This document shows positions 1 through 5,191 of a stretch of DNA of 5,191 nt, piece after piece. Location: assembly GCA_947499275.1 (NCBI GenBank), contig CANMNM010000111.1, forward strand, positions 1 through 5,191, given 5' to 3'. Origin of the DNA: Actinomycetota bacterium. Its GTDB lineage: Bacteria > Actinomycetota > Actinomycetes > S36-B12. Numbering within the stretch: the stretch's first letter is position 1; each line of letters begins with the position of its first letter. The translations under genes and the position numbers were made by a program. A model generated the notes under the pieces. It did no database searches. It was given only the letters and a program-made list of their open reading frames with translations, and had not been told where the DNA came from.

Positions 1-7
1 AATTAAT

Positions 8-11
8 GGAG
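8..11 (+). promoter_or_regulatory. Shine-Dalgarno site of the methyltransferase gene
   Basis: A GGAG core lies 8 bases before the ATG at position 20, which is normal spacing for a bacterial ribosome binding site. It supports that ATG as the start of the first gene. Together with the GGAG ahead of the FAD enzyme gene (615-618) it is one of the clearest such sites in the window. Confidence 0.6.
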
Positions 12-19
12 CACTTTCA

Positions 20-628
20 ATGATTCAAGACCTACAGGCACACTATCGCGAGTTGTTGCAAATCCATGGTGATAGTCCTCAGGCAGTTCAGTACTCCACT
101 AGAGAAAGCCAAGAAAGACGCTTTGACGTTCTGTCCGAAATTGGTAATTTGAGTGGCTGCAAAATTCTAGACTTTGGCTGTGGCACTGGTCAGTTTTACG
201 ATTATCTGACCCGAAAAGGCATTGACGTTCAATACAGTGGGGTAGACATAGTTGATGAATTTTTGACACTTTGTCGAAAAAAATTCCCTCTTGGTCGTTA
301 TGGAAAACTAGAAGAGTTCGAAGCAGAAAGGTTTGATTACGTAATGATTGCTGGGGTATTTAATAACCGAATGCCAAATAATTTAGCTTTTTACCAAAGC
401 ACCATTAAAACCCTTTTTGGAATGGCAAACCGAGGTTTATCATTCAACATGATGAGTGCTTATGTAGACTACGAAGACGAAGGGCTCTTTTATGAGTATC
501 CAGAAAAAGTTTTTACCTTCTTAAAAAAAAATGTAACGCAGTTTGTCAACCTTCGCAATGATTACGAAGTCAAGGAAGGTGCACCACCTTTTGACTTTAC
601 TGTTTATGCTTATCGGAGCGGGCAATGA
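20..628 (+). CDS. Class I SAM-dependent methyltransferase of a surface-glycan locus
   Basis: A 202-residue protein predicted to transfer a methyl group from S-adenosylmethionine to an unknown acceptor in the cytoplasm. Motif I is clear: DFGCGTG at residues 51-57, the glycine-rich SAM-binding loop after the first Rossmann strand. GVDI follows at 74-77, with Asp76 in the position of the acidic residue that usually binds the SAM ribose. YVMIAGVFNNR at 107-117 corresponds to the strand-4 region, where the substrate-proximal motif sits. No extra substrate domain, signal peptide or membrane segment is visible. The length suits a minimal small-molecule methyltransferase. A GGAG site 8 bases upstream supports the start. 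The stop codon overlaps the next gene's start (ATGA), so the two are probably co-translated. From its neighbours I infer that the acceptor is a sugar or a sugar substituent, but nothing in the sequence identifies it. The methyltransferase call is secure; the substrate is unknown. Confidence 0.88.
   Translation: MIQDLQAHYRELLQIHGDSPQAVQYSTRESQERRFDVLSEIGNLSGCKILDFGCGTGQFYDYLTRKGIDVQYSGVDIVDEFLTLCRKKFPLGRYGKLEEFEAERFDYVMIAGVFNNRMPNNLAFYQSTIKTLFGMANRGLSFNMMSAYVDYEDEGLFYEYPEKVFTFLKKNVTQFVNLRNDYEVKEGAPPFDFTVYAYRSGQ
615..618 (+). promoter_or_regulatory. Shine-Dalgarno site of the FAD oxidoreductase gene, inside the preceding gene
   Basis: GGAG lies 6 bases before the ATG at 625, within the last codons of the methyltransferase gene. 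With the ATGA overlap it supports efficient re-initiation at the second gene and fixes its start. Confidence 0.5.
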
Positions 629-1848
629 AAGTTGCGGTTGTTGGCGCAGGTTTTTCTGGCTGCATTTCTGCGCTATTACTAGCACGTAAAGGTGCAGAAG
701 TTACATTATTCGACACTCAGACATCGATAGGCGGTGTGCTACGCGACATAGCTGTCGAAGGACAGCGCTATTTCAATGGATGTCATTACCTTCAACATGG
801 CTGGCTAGATTTACTTGAACTTACGCAGGGGCTTTTGGTTTTTCCTCATGAGTATGGCGCTTTGACAACATTAGGCAACAAGCGAGCTCGCTTGCTAGAC
901 GACTGCGCACAACCTGCTTTGGATGGACTAGCACAAATAAACGCTAATGCGATTTTAGACGGCACAGCTTTGCAACGTTTGAGTGCTTATGGTCCCCATG
1001 CTACAAACTTGATAGCTTGGGCTAGTAGCTTTGGTAATTTAGCTATTTTGGATCAGCGCTGTCTTTTGCATATGCAGCTTTCTCGTATTTTTTTCCCTGA
1101 AGATATCAATCTGCTGAATAAGAAAAAGGCTGACGTCACTTCAGACCAAATGATCGCCGTTCCTCGTAGAATACGTCAGCCTGAATCGCCGATAGAGCTG
1201 GCGATGCTTCCCCATGACGGCTTTAATCCCTTTCTTGATCAGATTGAATTAGCCCTCAAGAATGCGGGGGTTAAACTAAAGATGAATTCTCCAGTTAAGT
1301 TAATAAGTGGAGAAACAGCTGTACAACTAAACATCTGCGGACAGATACAGTTATTCGACAAAGTTGTTTGGGCTTCTAACCCAACAAGATTATTAAAAAT
1401 GGTGTGTGACGTCAGGTTGAAAACCCCGCCAATTAACATGGAGCTTTTTGTCGGACGATTCAAATCGAATAAATTTATCTCATATCCTGTTCCGCTGCCA
1501 TATTACTGGCAGATTTTCGATGTAGCTACACCAGTTGTTCGTGTCTATGTCTACTCGTTACAAGATCGAATAAGCTTTTCCGTTGAAACATTCAATCGGC
1601 CCGGTCAGAATCAGCATCAGGTTCTTTTAAATATATTTCACTCTTTGGGATTGCCTACGGAATTTGAAATTGCGGCAAGAGTTAAACAACTTCGGCATTT
1701 AAATTTTTCTATTACCGAAATGAATGAAATGCAGGCAAGTAATGCAACATTATTGGAGCGAGGAATTATCCCTGGCGGCTGGTGTCATTTCGGCAGAGAG
1801 GAAAAAATCACAAATATAAATAGCTATCTGGATAAAATAATTTTATGA
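625..1848 (+). CDS. FAD-dependent oxidoreductase, UDP-galactopyranose mutase/amine oxidase-like
   Basis: A 407-residue predicted flavoprotein. The N-terminus carries the dinucleotide-binding signature: GAGFSG at residues 7-12 after a beta strand, with an acidic residue (Asp30) ending the second strand where FAD ribose is normally bound. GG at 36-37 and the following GQRYFNGCHYLQHG segment (46-59) resemble the region of UDP-galactopyranose mutases and protoporphyrinogen-oxidase-like enzymes next to the flavin. The C-terminus has GGWCHFGR at 384-391, resembling the last FAD-contacting segment of the same fold. The middle part is divergent and would determine the substrate, which I cannot name. 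No signal peptide is evident, so it is likely cytoplasmic. It overlaps the methyltransferase upstream and the WbqC-like gene downstream by 4 bases each, suggesting one pathway. It could be a redox enzyme or, like the mutase, a non-redox flavoenzyme acting on a nucleotide sugar. Fold call good; function open. Confidence 0.8.
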   Translation: MKVAVVGAGFSGCISALLLARKGAEVTLFDTQTSIGGVLRDIAVEGQRYFNGCHYLQHGWLDLLELTQGLLVFPHEYGALTTLGNKRARLLDDCAQPALDGLAQINANAILDGTALQRLSAYGPHATNLIAWASSFGNLAILDQRCLLHMQLSRIFFPEDINLLNKKKADVTSDQMIAVPRRIRQPESPIELAMLPHDGFNPFLDQIELALKNAGVKLKMNSPVKLISGETAVQLNICGQIQLFDKVVWASNPTRLLKMVCDVRLKTPPINMELFVGRFKSNKFISYPVPLPYYWQIFDVATPVVRVYVYSLQDRISFSVETFNRPGQNQHQVLLNIFHSLGLPTEFEIAARVKQLRHLNFSITEMNEMQASNATLLERGIIPGGWCHFGREEKITNINSYLDKIIL

Positions 1849-2588
1849 GTTCTTGCGCCATCATGCAGCCTTCATATTTGCCTTGGTCTGGGTACTTTAA
1901 CTTAATCGCGTCTGTGGACAAATTTGTGCTTTTAGATGATGTTCAATTTGAGCGCGGATCCTGGCAAAATCGCAATAAAATTCTTTTAAATGGAAAGGTG
2001 CATTTGATATCGATTCCAACTCACAGAATGCACCTAAGGGAAGCAATTCTTAATCAAATAGAGATTTTTGAAAGTAAAAAATTCAAGATGAAGCACTGGA
2101 AGGTGCTTGAGCATGCCTACCGTAAAGCTAAATATGGTGATGAGGCACTACAGCTGTTACGACATTTTTATGTTGATGAGAATCATGAGAATTTGGTCAA
2201 CTTTAATGGGTCACTCATAAGAAAATTTTGTCATGCGTTATCAATAAAAACTACAATTTCTTATGCATCAGAGATGAATTGCAATGGCAAGCGTTCAGAG
2301 CACGTTGCAGCAATTTGTAAATATCTAAATTGTCAAACTTATTTGTCACCACAAGGTGCCGCTAATTATCTCGAAGCAGATTTATTTGTAGCAAAGTTTG
2401 GCATAAATTTGAAGTTCCAAAATTTTCTGCCTGCCCCATATACACAGTACCAATCTACAAAATTCGTATCACATCTTTCTATCTTAGATGTGATAGCGAA
2501 CATTGGGGTGGATGGCGCACGAAAATATATTCAAGGGCAGCCAACTAAAGGTTTAAATTTGTATGAAAGTAAATGCGCTACTTTCTAA
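1845..2588 (+). CDS. WbqC-like family protein
   Basis: A 247-residue protein matching the WbqC-like family as I know it from O-antigen and capsule gene clusters. Recognisable family features are the N-terminal IMQPSYLPWSGYF (residues 6-18), VDKFVLLDDVQF (24-35) leading to WQNRNKI (40-46), a central W...Y.KA segment (85-95), SPQGAANYL (168-176), and the C-terminal FQNF..PYTQY followed by LSILDVI. These span essentially the whole protein, so it appears intact. To my knowledge the biochemical activity of the family is not settled; its members accompany genes for unusual sugar substituents. No signal peptide or membrane segment is seen. The start overlaps the FAD enzyme stop by 4 bases (ATGA). 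There is no convincing Shine-Dalgarno site before it (sequence AATAATTTT), so translation probably depends on coupling to the upstream gene. It is the last gene of the upstream cassette. By eye it is more AT-rich than the pseI gene that follows. Confidence 0.85.
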   Translation: MSSCAIMQPSYLPWSGYFNLIASVDKFVLLDDVQFERGSWQNRNKILLNGKVHLISIPTHRMHLREAILNQIEIFESKKFKMKHWKVLEHAYRKAKYGDEALQLLRHFYVDENHENLVNFNGSLIRKFCHALSIKTTISYASEMNCNGKRSEHVAAICKYLNCQTYLSPQGAANYLEADLFVAKFGINLKFQNFLPAPYTQYQSTKFVSHLSILDVIANIGVDGARKYIQGQPTKGLNLYESKCATF

Positions 2589-2602
2589 TCAAGGGCTCGT
2601 GC

Positions 2603-2623
2603 TGACCCTGATGACCCTGACCC
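2603..2623 (+). repeat. Short tandem repeat, TGACCCTGA x2 plus TGACCC
   Basis: Two exact adjacent copies of TGACCCTGA occupy 2603-2611 and 2612-2620, and a further TGACCC begins at 2618, so the hexamer TGACCC occurs three times in 21 bases. The octamer ACCCTGAT within it recurs at 2762-2769. The tract lies just after the WbqC-like gene. It is too short to assign a role; slippage or a chance pattern is possible. Confidence 0.55.
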
Positions 2624-2721
2624 GAAAAACCAATTTCTAACTAGTAAGGAAGCTTGGGCATTCTAGGACTGACAAACAGCAAAGGAATTCTGCTTATTTT
2701 TTACGAACGCAAGAACGTGTT

Positions 2722-2748
2722 TAAAGTACTTGAAATGATTGTCTAAGA
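2722..2748 (+). promoter_or_regulatory. Weak candidate sigma-28 (FliA) type promoter ahead of pseI
   Basis: TAAAGTAC (2722-2729), 11 bases, then GTCTAAGA (2741-2748). The enterobacterial FliA consensus is TAAAGTTT-N11-GCCGATAA. The -35 element matches at 6 of 8 positions, the spacer is exact and the -10 element matches at only 4 of 8. A flagellar sigma factor would suit a pseudaminic acid gene used for flagellin glycosylation, but the -10 match is poor and chance is likely. Confidence 0.15.
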
Positions 2749-2758
2749 ATAGGAGAAT
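2730..2758 (+). promoter_or_regulatory. Candidate sigma-70 promoter ahead of pseI
   Basis: TTGAAA (2730-2735) differs from the -35 consensus TTGACA at one position. After a 17-base spacer comes GAGAAT (2753-2758), which matches TATAAT at 4 of 6 positions. It overlaps the sigma-28-like match, so at most one is likely real. It would give an untranslated leader of roughly 65-70 bases before the ATG at 2834. Confidence 0.25.
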
Positions 2759-2833
2759 CTAACCCTGATTAATTTTTCTTTATTGTTGAAATTGAAAGCC
2801 ACATCAAAAGATATTCGAGTTAAATATTAAGTT

Positions 2834-3886
2834 ATGAGTTTCAAAATTTCAAATAGAACTGTAGGCACTGATTTTGCACCCTTCATCGTTGCCGAAATGT
2901 CTGGTAATCATGCTCAATCTCTGGATCGTGCGCTGAAGATCGTAGAGGCCGCAGCTATTGCTGGAGCACATGCAATCAAGATTCAGACATTTACGGCAGA
3001 CACAATGACATTAGACATTCGTGAAGGTGAATTCTTGTTATCTGATAAGAAGAGTTTGTGGCAGGGTCGTACTCTATTTGATATTTATTCAGAAGCTCAC
3101 ACTCCATGGGACTGGCATGCTCCGATTTTTCAACGCGCAAGGTCTTTGGGGTTGATTCCATTCAGCACCCCATTTGACTCTACGTCTGTGGATCTACTAG
3201 AAAAACTTGATGTTGCTTGTTACAAGATTGCATCTTTTGAAAATACCGATCTACCCCTCATTAGGAGGGTTGCCGCAACAGGGAAGCCATTACTTATATC
3301 AACAGGTATGGCAAATTTGGCCGAACTAAATGAGACAGTAAGCGTGGCACGTGAAGCAGGCTGCAAAGATCTAGTTCTTCTTCAATGCACCAGCACTTAC
3401 CCAGCCTCCCCGCAAGAGAGCAATCTAAGAACCATGCCTCATATGCGTCAGTCGTTTAATTGTGAAATAGGGCTGTCTGATCACACTTTGGGTATTGGTG
3501 TGTCAGTAGCAAGCGTGGCCTTAGGAGCAAGTGTGATCGAAAAGCACTTTACTCTAGACAGGAAGGATGGCGGAGTTGACTCCACGTTTTCTATAGAGCC
3601 TGCCGAAATGGCTTCTCTAGTTCTAGAGACTGAGCGTGCTTGGCAAAGCTTAGGGTGCATTCAATACGGGCCATCTTCTGATAGCGAGAGTATTTCACGA
3701 GACTACCGCCGCTCACTTTATATTGTTAGCGACATGAAGGCTGGAGAGACATTAACACCAGAAAACATGCGTGCAATTCGTCCTGGCTTGGGCTTGCCAA
3801 CAAAATATTACTCAATCCTACTAGGAAAGAAAATAAATCACAATGTAATTAAAGGGACGCCTGTAGGATGGAATCTAATAGGCTGA
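2834..3886 (+). CDS. pseI: Pseudaminic acid synthase (NeuB family)
   Basis: A 350-residue cytoplasmic enzyme predicted to condense 2,4-diacetamido-2,4,6-trideoxy-L-altrose with phosphoenolpyruvate, giving pseudaminic acid and phosphate. The N-terminal NeuB TIM-barrel domain covers about residues 15-260: AEMSGNH at 20-26 (Glu21 catalytic by family analogy), KIQT at 49-52, STPFD at 111-115, CYKIASFENTDLPLIR at 129-144 and ISTGMA at 155-160. The metal-binding histidines of the family correspond to His217 in GLSDHT and His238 in EKHF. A C-terminal SAF/antifreeze-like domain (about 292-350) begins at RRSLYI and supplies the arginine that closes the active site in the NeuB dimer. EMSGNH, TPWDWH and FENTDLPLIR favour PseI over sialic or legionaminic acid synthases. 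Length is typical. An in-frame TAA at 2828-2830 fixes the ATG as the earliest start, although no good Shine-Dalgarno site precedes it. The amidotransferase gene follows 7 bases later. Confidence 0.93.
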   Translation: MSFKISNRTVGTDFAPFIVAEMSGNHAQSLDRALKIVEAAAIAGAHAIKIQTFTADTMTLDIREGEFLLSDKKSLWQGRTLFDIYSEAHTPWDWHAPIFQRARSLGLIPFSTPFDSTSVDLLEKLDVACYKIASFENTDLPLIRRVAATGKPLLISTGMANLAELNETVSVAREAGCKDLVLLQCTSTYPASPQESNLRTMPHMRQSFNCEIGLSDHTLGIGVSVASVALGASVIEKHFTLDRKDGGVDSTFSIEPAEMASLVLETERAWQSLGCIQYGPSSDSESISRDYRRSLYIVSDMKAGETLTPENMRAIRPGLGLPTKYYSILLGKKINHNVIKGTPVGWNLIG

Positions 3887-3893
3887 AACTGAC

Positions 3894-5033
3894 ATGCGAT
3901 ATTGTAAAAATTGTCTTTCACCCGATACTCGGCCAAATTCACGCTTCAATGATCATGGTATTTGTGTTCCTTGTACCTTTACAGAGACATCACGCGATGT
4001 TTCTTACGAATCACGACTTAGAGATTTGAAAGCGATCGTACGTCGTTTAACTAAGCGGCGAAAGAATCAGGAATACGACTGTATTGTTGGCGTCAGTGGA
4101 GGTAAAGATAGTACGAGACAAGCACTATGGGTTCGTGAAAAATTGGGTTTGATGCCGCTACTTGTTTGCGTGGCCTATCCACCTAGGCAAGTTTCTCAGG
4201 TAGGTGTAGACAACTTGTCAAATCTCATTTCACTTGGTTTCGATTGCGTAATGCTTGGTCCTGCGCCGCAAACTTCCCGTGTGCTGATGCGAGAGGCTTT
4301 TTTTCGATTTACCAATATATTTCGAGCGACAGAGATGGTTCTTTTCGCTGGTGTACCAAAAATGGCAATGGCACATGACATTAAGCTTATTCTGTGGGGT
4401 GAAAATCCAGCTTTACAGGTCGGTGAGTCCGGTAGCATGGGGGCTAGCATATGGGATGGTAACAATTTACGCAATATCAATACACTTGCGGGTGGTGAAT
4501 TAGGTTGGATGATTGATCAAGTTGGTAGCGCCGAGAAAATACTGCCTTACCAATTTCCAGATGTGGAGCTAATGAATACCAATCAAATCAACACTCTGTT
4601 TCTTGGTCCAGCTTGGAGCAATTGGTCAATAGCAGGAAATTCGGTCTTTGCTATGCCAGAAGGCCTGAATATACGAAAAGATGGCGTTTTGTCGACTGGC
4701 GATCTAATGGGCACTTCTATGCTTGACGAGGAATGGGCAACTATTAATATGATGCTCAAATACTACAAGCTAGGCTTTGGTCGAGCAAGTGACTTTGTAA
4801 ATGAGGAAATACGTGGCGGGCGATTAACACGAGAGCAAGGTTCTGTGCTTGTTGAGCGTTACGACGGTATCTGCGATGATAAATATGTTGAGTCTTTCTG
4901 CCACTATATAGAAATTACAATAGAAAACTTCTGGGCGCAAGTACAAAAGGCAGCAAGCCCCTTATTGTTTAAAAATGTGACTGGCATGTTGCGCCCACAA
5001 CCTCTATTCACGCCTGGGGTAGATCTAGTCTAA
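3894..5033 (+). CDS. pseA: N-acetyl sugar amidotransferase, WbpG/PseA type
   Basis: A 379-residue PP-loop ATPase-type amidotransferase that should convert a sugar N-acetyl group to an acetamidino group, activating the amide with ATP and using ammonia from a partner glutaminase. Residues 4-27 carry two cysteine pairs, CKNC (4-7) and CVPC (24-27), typical of the zinc-binding N-terminus of this family. The ATP pyrophosphatase P-loop SGGKDS is at 68-73, after the strand YDCIVGV. Further family-like segments are LILWGENPALQ in the middle and LGFGRASDFVNEEIRGG towards the C-terminus. Length is as expected and no membrane segment is seen. It lies 7 bases after pseI, with only a weak AGG upstream, and is followed at once by a HisH-like gene, which by analogy with Campylobacter PseA-HisH-HisF and Pseudomonas WbpG-HisH-HisF is its ammonia supplier. 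I use pseA because of the adjacent pseI. If the acceptor is another sugar, wbpG-like would be the better name. Confidence 0.85.
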   Translation: MRYCKNCLSPDTRPNSRFNDHGICVPCTFTETSRDVSYESRLRDLKAIVRRLTKRRKNQEYDCIVGVSGGKDSTRQALWVREKLGLMPLLVCVAYPPRQVSQVGVDNLSNLISLGFDCVMLGPAPQTSRVLMREAFFRFTNIFRATEMVLFAGVPKMAMAHDIKLILWGENPALQVGESGSMGASIWDGNNLRNINTLAGGELGWMIDQVGSAEKILPYQFPDVELMNTNQINTLFLGPAWSNWSIAGNSVFAMPEGLNIRKDGVLSTGDLMGTSMLDEEWATINMMLKYYKLGFGRASDFVNEEIRGGRLTREQGSVLVERYDGICDDKYVESFCHYIEITIENFWAQVQKAASPLLFKNVTGMLRPQPLFTPGVDLV

Positions 5034-5034
5034 G

Positions 5035-5191
5035 TCAATAGTCCTCGTAGAGCATGGCGCTGGAAATATCAGCTCACTTATTGATTTTTTTCACCAAGTT
5101 GGTTACTTTCCTGAAGTGGCTGAATCAGCTTTACAAATTGATAATGCAGACTTGGCACTCATTCCGGGTGTAGGCGCATCAGGAAGCGTAA
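5035..5191 (+). CDS. hisH: HisH-like glutamine amidotransferase subunit, N-terminal part, cut by window end
   Basis: The frame beginning near 5035 reads SIVLVEHGAGNISSL and later ALIPGVGASGSV, a good match to the N-terminus of imidazole glycerol phosphate synthase subunit HisH: GAGN in the first strand-loop and PGVGA forming the oxyanion strand. The catalytic cysteine and the His-Glu pair would lie beyond the window. By context this is probably not the histidine-pathway copy but the glutaminase paralogue that feeds ammonia through a HisF-like partner to the sugar amidotransferase just upstream. The start is a problem: a TAG at 5026-5028 closes the frame, and between it and the conserved strand the codons are TCT AAG TCA ATA GTC CTC GTA, with no ATG, GTG or TTG. 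Either ATA (5038) or another unusual codon initiates, or a base is missing near the TAA at 5031-5033. The first usable GTG (5116) would remove the GAGN motif. Confidence 0.75.

Larger units (their letters stand above)
2589..2833. other. 245-base intergenic gap between the two gene modules
   Basis: This is the only sizeable non-coding stretch in a window otherwise packed with overlapping or nearly touching genes. It holds a short repeat cluster near its 5' end and weak promoter-like matches in its middle, then an AT-rich tract before pseI. I see no stem-loop followed by a T run that would make an intrinsic terminator, no tRNA-like fold and no convincing gene. A 30-codon TTG-initiated reading frame (2654-2746) has no recognisable similarity. 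The gap may mark a junction where the upstream cassette was joined to the pseI module, or it may carry a promoter for pseI. Confidence 0.6.

Noticed and set aside
1..19. Possible end of an upstream gene (TAA at 4-6) or a tiny frame from the ATG at 6
   Set aside because: Only one or two codons would be visible, so no upstream gene can be supported. The ATG at 6 stops after five codons.
1239..1463. 74-codon open frame on the - strand inside the FAD oxidoreductase gene
   Set aside because: It lies wholly antisense to a gene with clear flavoprotein motifs, shows no recognisable domain and has no convincing ribosome binding site, so it is a shadow frame.
2591..2625. Possible terminator after the WbqC-like gene (GGG ... 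CCC pairs)
   Set aside because: The inverted pairing is only a few bases, with no stable stem and no T run after it.
2654..2746. Small TTG-initiated frame of 30 codons in the intergenic gap, with AGGA just upstream
   Set aside because: The spacing from AGGA to the TTG is too short, the peptide resembles nothing I know and the length is within chance for AT-rich DNA.
4196..4480. 94-codon open frame on the - strand inside the amidotransferase gene
   Set aside because: It is antisense to a well-supported PP-loop enzyme and its translation resembles no family; treated as a chance frame.
5035..5191. Reading the HisH homologue as the histidine biosynthesis copy
   Set aside because: Its position directly after a WbpG/PseA amidotransferase and the lack of other his genes in the window favour the sugar-amidination paralogue, although the sequence seen is too short to exclude the alternative.

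Overview
The window looks like part of a surface-glycan or flagellin-glycosylation locus from a Gram-negative bacterium, most likely a flagellated or O-antigen-bearing proteobacterium. The evidence is gene content: a pseudaminic acid synthase, a WbpG/PseA-type N-acetyl sugar amidotransferase, the start of a HisH-like glutaminase and a WbqC-family protein. The DNA is moderately AT-rich by eye, and I cannot assign a genus. All genes are on the + strand and no RNA gene, CRISPR array or insertion sequence is visible.

Layout. Positions 20-2588 hold a tightly packed three-gene cassette in which each junction is a 4-base ATGA overlap: a class I SAM-dependent methyltransferase, an FAD-dependent oxidoreductase of the UDP-galactopyranose mutase/amine oxidase fold type, and a WbqC-like protein of unknown activity. 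A 245-base non-coding gap (2589-2833) follows. It holds a small TGACCC-type repeat and weak promoter-like sequences, and may be a module boundary. Positions 2834-5033 hold pseI (pseudaminic acid synthase) and a WbpG/PseA-type amidotransferase 7 bases apart. From about 5035 to the window end lies the N-terminus of a HisH homologue, which continues outside the window and has no ordinary start codon.

How the genes may work together. PseI condenses a 2,4-diacetamido-trideoxy hexose with phosphoenolpyruvate to give the nonulosonic acid. The amidotransferase, with ammonia delivered by a HisH/HisF-like pair, would turn an N-acetyl group into an acetamidino group. The same neighbourhood (pseI, pseA, hisH, hisF) is known from the Campylobacter jejuni flagellar glycosylation region, and wbpG-hisH-hisF from Pseudomonas aeruginosa O-antigen loci. 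The likely product is an acetamidino-substituted pseudaminic acid or related sugar. The upstream methyltransferase/FAD enzyme/WbqC cassette has no assigned chemistry. It could make or attach a further decoration, and is the least explained part of the window.
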